The position numbers were made by a program, and so were the translations under genes. Below the pieces are notes generated by a model. The model was not told the origin of the DNA. It was given only the letters and a program-made list of their open reading frames with translations, and ran no database searches. 32,725 nt of DNA from Lachnospiraceae bacterium (lineage in GTDB: Bacteria; Bacillota; Clostridia; Lachnospirales; Lachnospiraceae), in NCBI GenBank assembly GCA_016284355.1, contig JAEEOQ010000038.1, positions 1 through 32,725 of the forward strand, written 5' to 3'. Shown here piece after piece: positions 1 to 5,897 of this stretch. Position 1 is the stretch's first letter; the number at the start of each line of letters is the position of its first letter.

Positions 1-1
1 A

Positions 2-616
2 ATGAGCGCCCACGCAGATCACCTTGCCGAAGCCTACGGCGTTCCCGTGCGCTGCTATTTTGGCGATGTTTCTGATTATTCATTTGTGGAAAGCATAAAA
101 GAAGACCTTCACGATTCCATCGGCCTTCCGGAAATAGTTATCAACAATGCAGGTATTTCTGTGGTAGGGTTATTCACAGATCTAACCCCTGCAGAGTGGA
201 AAAAGGTCATAGATACAAACCTTACTTCCGTATTTAACACCTGCAATATCTTTCTCCCTTATATGATATCTGCCAAAAAGGGCCGCATCATTAACATTTC
301 TTCCATCTGGGGAAATGTGGGTGCTTCCTGCGAAGTGGCATACTCTGCTAGCAAAGGCGGAGTTAATTCATTTACAAGGGCTCTTGCCAAAGAAGTTGCT
401 CCAAGCAATGTTCAGGTAAATGCCGTAGCTTTTGGTGCCATAGATACCGAGATGAACAGCCATCTTTCCGAAGAAGAAAAAGCTGCCTTTGAGGAAGAGA
501 TCCCTGCAGGCCGCATGGGAACCCCCAAAGAGGCCGCCGCGTTTATCTACCACATGGCAACCGCCCCAAGCTACATGACCGGCCAGATCGTGACCTTTGA
601 CGGTGGCTATTTGTAG
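2..616 (+). CDS. SDR-family oxidoreductase (FabG-like), 5' end outside window
   Basis: This is a classical short-chain dehydrogenase/reductase, probably an NAD(P)H-dependent ketone/alcohol oxidoreductase of the 3-oxoacyl-ACP reductase type. The visible 204 residues hold the NNAG motif (about 48-51), the catalytic serine region INISS (about 97-101) and the YSASK motif with Tyr114 and Lys118, and end in the usual FDGGYL. The N-terminal TGxxxGIG cofactor loop is missing. Family members are about 245 residues, so roughly 40 residues lie upstream of the window and the ATG at position 2 is probably internal. Substrate cannot be told from sequence. The hairpin and T-run at 837-870, inside the downstream repeat element, could terminate it. 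Confidence 0.93.
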   Translation: MSAHADHLAEAYGVPVRCYFGDVSDYSFVESIKEDLHDSIGLPEIVINNAGISVVGLFTDLTPAEWKKVIDTNLTSVFNTCNIFLPYMISAKKGRIINISSIWGNVGASCEVAYSASKGGVNSFTRALAKEVAPSNVQVNAVAFGAIDTEMNSHLSEEEKAAFEEEIPAGRMGTPKEAAAFIYHMATAPSYMTGQIVTFDGGYL

Positions 617-793
617 GTTTGTGAGGGGGGAGTGTCCTTTTTGCTGCCACTTACTTGTAGCGCAGTCAAAAAACACTCATTTTCTATGAGCATCCCGTCG
701 TTTTTCTTTTAATGTGCATGCTGCGCTTAAAACTCGCCGGTCGAAGAGACTTATTGAAAAGAATAAATGGTTTTATCATTTAAACAGTCATAC

Positions 794-905
794 GTGGTCA
801 CATCTCGCTTTCGCGAGCTGACCGAGAAACAATAAAGTCACCATTAGTGCAAGCACTAGGTGACTTTTTTATTTCTCTTTCGGTGCCAAGGCACCTTATG
901 ACCAC
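794..905 (+). other. Four-stem hairpin core of repeat copy 1
   Basis: Stems seen directly are: a closing stem GTGGTCA (794-800) with TGACCAC (899-905); hairpin CTCGC/GCGAG (804-808, 813-817); a long central stem-loop GAGAAA (824-829) with TTTCTC (872-877), continuing as AGTCACC/GGTGACT and capped by TAGTGC-AA-GCACTA; and hairpin GGTGCC-AA-GGCACC (882-895). The closing stem plus three hairpins would make a four-way junction as RNA or as a cruciform. The central hairpin with the following T-run at 865-870 also looks like an intrinsic terminator for the SDR gene. Copy 2 keeps this layout with different bases. Function unknown. Confidence 0.7.
837..870 (+). terminator. Hairpin with T-run downstream of the SDR gene
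   Basis: GTCACC and TAGTGC pair with GCACTA and GGTGAC around an AA loop, followed on the plus strand by six T residues. It is the central hairpin of repeat copy 1. It lies about 220 bases after the SDR stop codon and could end that transcript, but its main role may belong to the repeat element. Confidence 0.5.
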
Positions 906-1101
906 TTATCGTATCAAATCCCCCATTTATATATACACCATAATAACCCTTTTCTCCCGGCTCAGACAATCGCTCGCATGCACGTAGAAAAGCTCTCTGG
1001 GACGCTAAGAAAATGGCATTTTTTTTCAATCACGATAAAAGAAAGTAGCGGCGCAATTTAGGCGCTTCGCATAGCAATACTTAATTTTGCTTAACTAAGA
1101 T

Positions 1102-1989
1102 TTATGAGCGAGTGGCTGACTTGTCAAGTCCTTTCAATGTCATATGCCACCTAATAACAGCAACGCCTATTATTACTACATATCCGATAATGCTTAACAA
1201 CGTTGGAATCTCATGAAGGAACAGGATTCCCCATAAAGCCGCAAAGATTACCTGAAGATAGTCAAATACCGACAGTTTCTTGGCCGGAGCATATTTGTAC
1301 GCAGTGGTAATCGAGAATTGGCCCACTGTAGCAGAAAGCCCGGCGGCGATCAACATGAGCAGCTGCATGTTGGACATAGGTTTATAATTCATGATCATAA
1401 AAGGCAAAGTCAGCATGCAGGAAAATAAAGAAAAACATATAACAATGACAGGAGTTGAGGCTCCCTTACCGGTGGCTTTTCTTACAAAAGCATATGCTGT
1501 TCCTGCCCCGAAACCGCCATATAGTCCGATCAAAGCCGGTACGAGTTCCATATTACCCGGAGTAGGTCTTAAGATAAGAAGTGCACCCGTAAATGCAATG
1601 ATCGTAGCAATGATATCAGTCTTTGATGGTCTTTCTTTAAGCAGTGGAATTGAGACCAGTATTGCAAAGAATGGCGACAATTTATTAAGCATATTGGCAT
1701 CGGCGAGAATGAGCCGGTCGATAGCATAGAAATTAGCAATTAGCCCTGTTGTCCCGAAAAGACATCTGAACAGAATATCCGCTCCATATTCCTTTTTTAT
1801 CACAAACTTTTGCTTCCCGGAGAAAAGGGTCATTATTGCGATGATGAGAGCAAAAGCATTTCTGAAAAAAGCCTTTTGCATTGTCGGAAGGTCCCCTGAA
1901 AGCTTCACGAAAAAGCTCATAAAAGAAAACCCGATCGTCGCAAAAACAATAAAAAGCATTCCCTTCATCTGATCATTAGACTTATCCAT
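1102..1989 (-). CDS. DMT-superfamily (EamA) transporter
   Basis: This is an inner-membrane exporter of the drug/metabolite transporter superfamily; substrates in the family include amino acids, metabolites and drugs. The 295-residue chain has about ten hydrophobic segments and two EamA halves. The first half has the typical FFRNAFALIIA and NMLNKLSPFFAILVSIPLL stretches; the second ends in LQVIFAALWGILFLHE and the GYVVIIGVAV helix. The start chosen is the ATG at 1989, with GGGGAG 8-9 bases upstream; an open extension of 15 codons to 2034 lacks such a site. It stands alone on the minus strand between the two palindromic repeats, head to head with the Rpn gene, and has its own promoter at 2025-2054. 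Substrate is unknown. Confidence 0.92.
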   Translation of the reverse strand: MDKSNDQMKGMLFIVFATIGFSFMSFFVKLSGDLPTMQKAFFRNAFALIIAIMTLFSGKQKFVIKKEYGADILFRCLFGTTGLIANFYAIDRLILADANMLNKLSPFFAILVSIPLLKERPSKTDIIATIIAFTGALLILRPTPGNMELVPALIGLYGGFGAGTAYAFVRKATGKGASTPVIVICFSLFSCMLTLPFMIMNYKPMSNMQLLMLIAAGLSATVGQFSITTAYKYAPAKKLSVFDYLQVIFAALWGILFLHEIPTLLSIIGYVVIIGVAVIRWHMTLKGLDKSATRS

Positions 1990-2024
1990 TTGTATTTCTC
2001 CCCTATATTGATAATTTATAGTAA

Positions 2025-2054
2025 AAGATAGCATTTGTCTCTGTTTTATGTCAA
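2025..2054 (-). promoter_or_regulatory. Promoter for the DMT transporter
   Basis: On the minus strand a perfect -35 TTGACA (2049-2054) is followed after 18 bases by TATCTT (2025-2030), about 35 bases before the chosen start codon. This is a sigma-A type arrangement with a weak -10. Confidence 0.55.
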
Positions 2055-2348
2055 GATACCAGCTCGTAGTTTGCCATAATCATACCTCGCAGGGGCCAGA
2101 ATAAACTGCTCTTTCTATTCTAAACGTTCATCTTGACTTTTTTATTTATCCATGATATTTTATTAACCGTTCTGCAACTGCGGATCTTTCCGTAGGCCGT
2201 TCTGGTCGATCCGTTTATGCGTAACATCATGGCATTTCGCCAAATAATCACATTATTTTTTATTAGATGATGTTGATACTTCAAATGTAAGCCCGTATCT
2301 TAACATTTGGCTATTATCAATTTTATCTTGATAAAAAGAAAGGAACTA
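2055..2348 (+). other. Intergenic leader of the Rpn gene with three inverted repeats
   Basis: No gene is seen in this stretch between the divergent DMT and Rpn genes. On the Rpn side there are three successive inverted repeats: AACATCAT (2223-2230) with ATGATGTT (2267-2274); CAAATGT (2282-2288) with ACATTTG (2303-2309); and TTATCAA (2314-2320) with TTGATAA (2328-2334). The last ends just before the ribosome site AGAAAGGA. No clear -35/-10 pair for the Rpn gene was found. Confidence 0.5.
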
Positions 2349-3221
2349 ATGACAGAAAAAGACATTTCAGAAAAAATGCTCGAAGATTACGAAGATGTTT
2401 TCGCCGACATAGTTAATGTATTATTGCTTGGCGGAAAAGAGATCATACTTCCAGGTAATCTTAAGGAAGTAAGTATTAACAGTGGTTACAGAGATAATGA
2501 CAGTATCCTTCGAGAGCAAGAGCGTGACATTATCAAAAAATGGGTCAAGGGAAATATAAACCTTGCAATGATTGGAATTGAAAACCAGTCAAAACCCGAG
2601 AAGTATATGACCGCAAGGGTTATTGGATATGATGGAGCCTCCTACAAAAGTCAGGCAATCGATTATAAAGAGGCTGAAAAAGGTCAAAAAATACCTGTAG
2701 CTCCTGTGCTTACTTTTGTGCTATACTATGGTAAAGATCGTTGGAACTATCCGACGAACCTTAAAGAAGAAATTGATGTTCCGGAGATTTTTGATGAATT
2801 TGTAAACGATTACAAGATCAAAGTTTTTGAGATTTCCTGGCTCTCTCCGGAGCAGGTATCAATGTTTAAAAGTGATTTTAAGGTTGTTGCAAATTTTTTC
2901 GTGAAAAAACGCATCGACCCGGATTACATCCCTGATGATCCTACAGAGATTAAACACGTCGATGCAGTATTAAAGCTTATATCGGTAATGAGCGGTGACA
3001 AAAGATATATCGAAATTCCTAGGAAAGAGAAGGTGAAAAATATGTGCGAAGTAGCAGACAGACTCGAAAACAGAGGCATAGCAAAAGGAGAAGAAAGAGC
3101 CACCTACAGGTATATTTCTGAAGGCTATCTTCCTGCAGAAGTAGGTGCAAAAGAACTTGGTGTTTCACTTGAACAGCTTTATGAAAACATGGAAAAAGCC
3201 GGATATGAAATAAAAAAGTAG
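2349..3221 (+). CDS. Rpn-family recombination-promoting nuclease / putative transposase
   Basis: This 290-residue protein matches the Rpn/COG5464 (PF04754-type) family of PD-(D/E)XK nucleases common in Lachnospiraceae. Seen directly: an N-terminal FADIVNVLLLGGKEII block, the core IGIENQSK motif that should carry active-site acidic residues, YDGASYKSQ, then PVLTFVLYYG, NDYKIKVFEISWL and FKSDFKVVANFFV. A charged C-terminal tail follows. In Enterobacteria such proteins are DNases linked to RecA-independent recombination and phage defence; the role here is inferred. The ATG at 2349 is chosen because AGAAAGGA sits 5-6 bases upstream; the upstream in-frame ATG at 2307 lies within a hairpin region without a ribosome site. 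It is flanked by the palindromic repeats and contains a likely internal start at 3042. Confidence 0.88.
   Translation: MTEKDISEKMLEDYEDVFADIVNVLLLGGKEIILPGNLKEVSINSGYRDNDSILREQERDIIKKWVKGNINLAMIGIENQSKPEKYMTARVIGYDGASYKSQAIDYKEAEKGQKIPVAPVLTFVLYYGKDRWNYPTNLKEEIDVPEIFDEFVNDYKIKVFEISWLSPEQVSMFKSDFKVVANFFVKKRIDPDYIPDDPTEIKHVDAVLKLISVMSGDKRYIEIPRKEKVKNMCEVADRLENRGIAKGEERATYRYISEGYLPAEVGAKELGVSLEQLYENMEKAGYEIKK
3042..3221 (+). CDS. Possible intragenic C-terminal Rpn protein (RpnS-like)
   Basis: An in-frame ATG inside the Rpn gene is preceded by AGAAGGTG with eight bases between the AGG core and the start. Translation from it would give a 59-residue protein beginning MCEVADRLENRGIAKG and covering only the tail after the nuclease domain. 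In E. coli, rpn genes are reported to make short intragenic proteins (RpnS) that neutralise the full-length nuclease. The equivalent here is inference from the ribosome site and position. The segment looks helical and charged, with a small helix-turn-helix-like stretch (VGAKELGVSLEQLYENM). It could simply be the tail of the nuclease. Confidence 0.4.
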   Translation: MCEVADRLENRGIAKGEERATYRYISEGYLPAEVGAKELGVSLEQLYENMEKAGYEIKK

Positions 3222-3320
3222 GTCCATAATTCAACCGGCTGTATACATTGCATTATCTTTATCAAAACTGCATGTTACTCCTTCAAGCTTATTTGAGAGT
3301 ATCATGCAGTTATCTTTTTT

Positions 3321-3707
3321 GAAGCGCCTAAATAGCGCCGCTGCTTTCTTTTATCGTGATTGGAGAAAAATGCCATTTTCTTAGCGTCCCAGAGAGCTTT
3401 TCACGTGCGTGCGAGCGATTGTTTGAGCCGGGAGGGGCGGAATAGGAAACTTATAAATAGCAGATGGTTACTGCGAACGGCAGTGAGCAAATAAAAAAAT
3501 GCATGGCACTCTCAAGCTTGCTTGAAGGAGTGGCAGGCATATTTTTTATAGGTGCAGAGCACCGTAAGTAACCATATGCGAGATAAATTTATATACACCC
3601 GAACGGCGAGTTTTGAGCGCAGCATGCACATTTAAAGAAAAGCGACGGGATGCTTTTAGAAAATGAGTATTTTTTGACTGCGATAAAAGAAAGCAGCGGC
3701 GCGAAGA
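3321..3707 (-). repeat. Palindromic repeat element, copy 2 (inverted relative to copy 1)
   Basis: This element fills most of the Rpn/argC gap. Reading the minus strand from 3707 to 3321 reproduces the arm order of copy 1: an arm with GATAAAAGAAAG..., GACGGGATGC and GCATGCAC, then the hairpin core (3465-3574), then an arm ending in the 28-base block at 3321-3348 that copy 1 carries at 1041-1068. The arms are far more alike between copies than the cores. A short open frame starting at 3650 crosses the arm and the argC terminator and is not believed to be a gene. Between 3222 and 3320 nothing else is recognised. Confidence 0.8.
3465..3574 (+). other. Four-stem hairpin core of repeat copy 2
   Basis: The same layout as copy 1 with other bases: a closing stem TGGTTACT (3465-3472) with AGTAACCA (3567-3574); a small hairpin CTGC/GCAG (3471-3483) that competes with the end of the closing stem; a long central stem ATAAAAAAATGC (3491-3502) with GCATATTTTTTAT (3537-3549), capped by TCAAGC-TT-GCTTGA (3512-3525); and hairpin GGTGC-AGA-GCACC (3551-3563). 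Keeping pairing while the bases change between copies suggests selection for the fold rather than for the sequence. Confidence 0.7.
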
Positions 3708-3730
3708 AAAGGCGCCCCCAGGGGGCAATA

Positions 3731-3764
3731 AAAAAGGTCTCATACTTAAAGTATAAGACCTTTT
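3731..3764 (-). terminator. Intrinsic terminator of ddh-argC, overlapping the argC stop
   Basis: AAAAGGTCTTATACTT and its complement form a near-perfect hairpin, and on the minus strand the stem runs into a T-run. It overlaps the last few codons of argC, whose stop is at 3746-3748. A second short hairpin, GCCCCC-A-GGGGGC, lies just beyond it at about 3713-3726. Confidence 0.85.
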
Positions 3765-4696
3765 CCTTCATCACAGCCAAGCTTGATATTCAGGCACTGC
3801 ATGGCGGCGCCGGATGCGCCTTTGCCAAGATTGTCAAATCTGGCACTTACAAGGATGCGCTCCTCATTGCCGGTAACAAAGATTTCCGCGTCATCGCGTC
3901 CGGAAAACTTGTTTGCCGCAAGGAAGCCATTTCCTTCACTTTCAGCACCGTATTCACGTACGTTTATAAATTTCTCGTTCTTATAATAACCAAAATAAAA
4001 ATCTCTTAACTGCTCAGGGCTCATTTTTTTATTCATAAGCCTTGAAAACAGCGGGATATTAACGATCATGCCGCTGTAATAATCATCTACGATAGGAATA
4101 AAGGCAGGTTCTGCCGATAGCCCCGCGATAGCCTTCATTTCCTTTAAATGCTTGTGCTGTTGAGAAAGAGCATATTCACGCGGCGCAAAAAGATCTTCTG
4201 TCTTGCCTTCGCCCTCATACATCTCTATGGCTTTTTTGCCGGCTCCTGAGTAACCCGAAAGCGCGGTGCAGCAAAGCGGATAATCCGGTGAAATAATGCC
4301 CTCTTTTACAAGCGGATAAACTATCATCATAAACCCGCTGGCATAGCACCCCGGAACAGCTATCTTTCTGCCCTGCTTTATCTTCTCCCTGAAGCTCCCT
4401 TCAAGTTCAGGAAGGCCGTAAGCCCAGTCAGGATCTGTTCTGTGGGCCGTAGAGGCATCGATGATAACCGTTCTTGTGTTATCAGGGTCTACCAGTTTTG
4501 CGTCCTCAACAGAGGCAGCATCGGGAAGGCACAAAAAGGTATAATCCGACTCGTTTATGAGTTTGCGCTTTTCCTCGGGGTCTTTGCGCTTTTCAGGGTC
4601 GATCTTAAGTACCTTAATGTCGTCTCTTCCCTTGATACGTTCGTCGATGCGAAGGCCTGTGGTGCCCTCGCTTCCATCTATAAATACTTTAACCAT
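3746..4696 (-). CDS. argC: N-acetyl-gamma-glutamyl-phosphate reductase, short (type 2) form
   Basis: ArgC reduces N-acetylglutamyl-5-phosphate to the semialdehyde with NADPH, the third step of arginine synthesis, in the cytoplasm. The 316-residue chain starts with a GSEGTTGLRI nucleotide-binding loop, has FLCLPDAAS and IIDASTAHR, and carries the catalytic cysteine in VPGCYASGF at residue 117. Length and the GTTGLRI start fit the short ArgC class rather than the ~345-residue form. The ATG at 4696 follows GGGTGAGGG. It lies 39 bases after ddh on the same strand, so the two are probably cotranscribed; no other arginine gene is in view. The terminator overlaps its 3' end. Confidence 0.93.
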   Translation of the reverse strand: MVKVFIDGSEGTTGLRIDERIKGRDDIKVLKIDPEKRKDPEEKRKLINESDYTFLCLPDAASVEDAKLVDPDNTRTVIIDASTAHRTDPDWAYGLPELEGSFREKIKQGRKIAVPGCYASGFMMIVYPLVKEGIISPDYPLCCTALSGYSGAGKKAIEMYEGEGKTEDLFAPREYALSQQHKHLKEMKAIAGLSAEPAFIPIVDDYYSGMIVNIPLFSRLMNKKMSPEQLRDFYFGYYKNEKFINVREYGAESEGNGFLAANKFSGRDDAEIFVTGNEERILVSARFDNLGKGASGAAMQCLNIKLGCDEGKGLIL

Positions 4697-4735
4697 ACTC
4701 CCTCACCCTTCATTATATGGAAAAAAGTCTATAAA

Positions 4736-5722
4736 CTATAATAATTCATGTCTGAGTTCGTCGCCGCTCTTTGGGCTAAGATAAGCAGGCGCAACATCAA
4801 GAACGGTCTTGCATCCGCACTGTCCCTCTTTGTTCATGCGGTAAGCTGCTCTTGCGTAAGCCACAAGTACGCTTGATGTAAACTCAGGATTTGAATCGAG
4901 CTTTAAGCTGTATTCGATAACGTGGTTGTTCTCTTTGTTCCAGCCGGTCTTTCCGGATCTTATAACAAAACCGCCGTGCGGGATACCTGCATGATCACGC
5001 ATAAGCTCTTCTTCGCTGATAAAATGTACTGTTGTGTCGTAATCAGCAAAGTAGTTAGGCATGGTTTTGATCTCATTTTCAACCTTTGCGGCATCAGCTC
5101 CCTCTTCTAATACCACAAAGCACTCACGGGTGTGTTTTTCACGGGTGGAAAGATCGGGATTCGCACCGCTTCTTACGGCCTCAAGCGCACTCTCAACAGG
5201 AATGGTGTACTGTCTTGCATCTTTTACGCCCTCGATACGTCTGATGGCATCTGAATGGCCCTGGCTGACGCCCTTGCCCCAGAATGTATAAGCCTTTCCT
5301 TCCGGAAGAACAGCCTCTGCATAAGCTCTGTTAAGTGAAAACATACCCGGATCCCAGCCAACGCTGATCATAGCAACTTTGCCTGATTCTTTAGCCGCTG
5401 CATCAACATTTGCAAAGTGGCTGCCGATATTTGCGTGGGTATCGAAGCTGTCGATACAGTTAAAAAGTTTTGCATACTTTGGTGTCATAACAGGAAGGTC
5501 TGTAGCACTGCCGCCGCAGATAATAAGTACGTCGATCTCGTCTTTGTAATCTGCAGCATCATCTGCGCTTACGACTTTTGCTCCTTCTGTAAGCACTTTT
5601 ACGCTTGCAGGATCACGTCTTGTAAATACTACTTTAAGTTCCATATCCGGATTCTGACGTACAGCGCACTCAACGCCTCTGCCAAGGTTTCCGTAACCCA
5701 TGATTCCAAGTCTTATACTCAT
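4736..5722 (-). CDS. ddh: meso-diaminopimelate D-dehydrogenase
   Basis: Ddh catalyses the reversible NADPH-dependent amination of tetrahydrodipicolinate to meso-2,6-diaminopimelate, giving the peptidoglycan and lysine precursor in one step. The protein (about 328 residues, as usual for the family) opens with IRLGIMGYGNLGRGVE, a Rossmann cofactor loop, and has the family blocks FTRRDP, DSFDTHANI, SVGWDPGMFSLNR, WGKGVSQGHSDAIRRI, HGGFVIRSG and NPEFTSSVLVAYARAAYR. The ATG at 5722 is chosen because AAAGGTGAGAGG lies 7 bases upstream; an in-frame GTG five codons earlier sits inside that ribosome site. It is first in an operon with argC, with a consensus promoter at 5779-5807 next to the operator pair shared with the divergent metallophosphoesterase gene. 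Confidence 0.95.
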   Translation of the reverse strand: MSIRLGIMGYGNLGRGVECAVRQNPDMELKVVFTRRDPASVKVLTEGAKVVSADDAADYKDEIDVLIICGGSATDLPVMTPKYAKLFNCIDSFDTHANIGSHFANVDAAAKESGKVAMISVGWDPGMFSLNRAYAEAVLPEGKAYTFWGKGVSQGHSDAIRRIEGVKDARQYTIPVESALEAVRSGANPDLSTREKHTRECFVVLEEGADAAKVENEIKTMPNYFADYDTTVHFISEEELMRDHAGIPHGGFVIRSGKTGWNKENNHVIEYSLKLDSNPEFTSSVLVAYARAAYRMNKEGQCGCKTVLDVAPAYLSPKSGDELRHELL

Positions 5723-5778
5723 TTTATATCCTCTCACCTTTCTCTAAAATACATGTATACAATAAAACAATTTACCAA

Positions 5779-5807
5779 ATTCTATCATTTTTTTTGATAA
5801 CTGTCAA
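5779..5807 (-). promoter_or_regulatory. Promoter of ddh-argC
   Basis: On the minus strand TTGACA (5802-5807) and TAGAAT (5779-5784) are separated by exactly 17 bases, a near-consensus sigma-A promoter. The first operator palindrome begins 8 bases upstream of the -35 box. Confidence 0.8.
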
Positions 5808-5815
5808 TGGTTTTT

Positions 5816-5838
5816 ACATATGTACCTGGTACATGTGT
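5816..5838. promoter_or_regulatory. Palindromic operator, copy 1
   Basis: An imperfect 11-bp dyad around a central T: ACATATGTACC then GGTACATGTGT. It differs from copy 2 at one position. It lies just upstream of the ddh -35 box and 9 bases before the next copy. No regulator gene is adjacent. Confidence 0.75.
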
Positions 5839-5844
5839 AAAAAA

Positions 5845-5876
5845 ATGACATATGTACCTGGTACATATGTTATAAT
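5845..5876 (+). promoter_or_regulatory. Promoter of the metallophosphoesterase gene
   Basis: A perfect -10 TATAAT (5871-5876) lies 22 bases before the start codon. The best -35 is ATGACA (5845-5850), leaving a long 20-base spacer occupied by operator copy 2. A stretched spacer holding a dyad recalls MerR-type activated promoters, but simple repression fits equally well. Confidence 0.65.
5848..5870. promoter_or_regulatory. Palindromic operator, copy 2
   Basis: A perfect dyad: ACATATGTACC, a central T, then GGTACATATGT. Its centre is 32 bp from that of copy 1, about three helical turns, so two dimers could bind the same face. It fills the spacer of the metallophosphoesterase promoter, ending one base before TATAAT. 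Confidence 0.85.
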
Positions 5877-5897
5877 GAAAAGGAGGAGGTATTTGAT

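Larger units (their letters stand above)
645..1068 (+). repeat. Palindromic repeat element, copy 1 (arm - hairpin core - arm)
   Basis: This stretch fills the SDR/DMT intergenic region. Its left arm (about 652-742) and right arm (about 951-1068) match, in inverted orientation, the right arm (3598-3707) and left arm (3321-3440) of the element on the other side of the DMT/Rpn pair. The two arms of one copy are also related to each other as inverted repeats: both carry GCATGCAC, AGAAAA, a (G)GGAYGCT block, AGAAAATG and GATAAAAGAAAG followed by AGCGGCGC. The end 1041-1068 matches the complement of 3321-3348 at about 26 of 28 positions. Between the arms is a multi-hairpin core at 794-905. No gene is seen in it. 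The left boundary is approximate because similarity fades near 645. Confidence 0.8.

Noticed and set aside
368-676. Minus-strand open frame of 102 codons over the SDR 3' end
   Set aside because: It lies antisense to conserved SDR motifs, has no ribosome site and runs into the repeat element.
2307-2348. N-terminal extension of the Rpn protein
   Set aside because: The upstream ATG has no ribosome site and its codons overlap the leader hairpins; AGAAAGGA fixes the start at 2349.
645-3707. CRISPR array or IS element as an explanation of the repeats
   Set aside because: There are only two large inverted copies with no regular spacers and no transposase with terminal repeats and target duplication at its ends; Rpn proteins are not DDE transposases.
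3650-4009. Plus-strand open frame starting in the repeat arm
   Set aside because: It crosses the argC terminator and runs antisense through argC; its start lies in non-coding repeat DNA.
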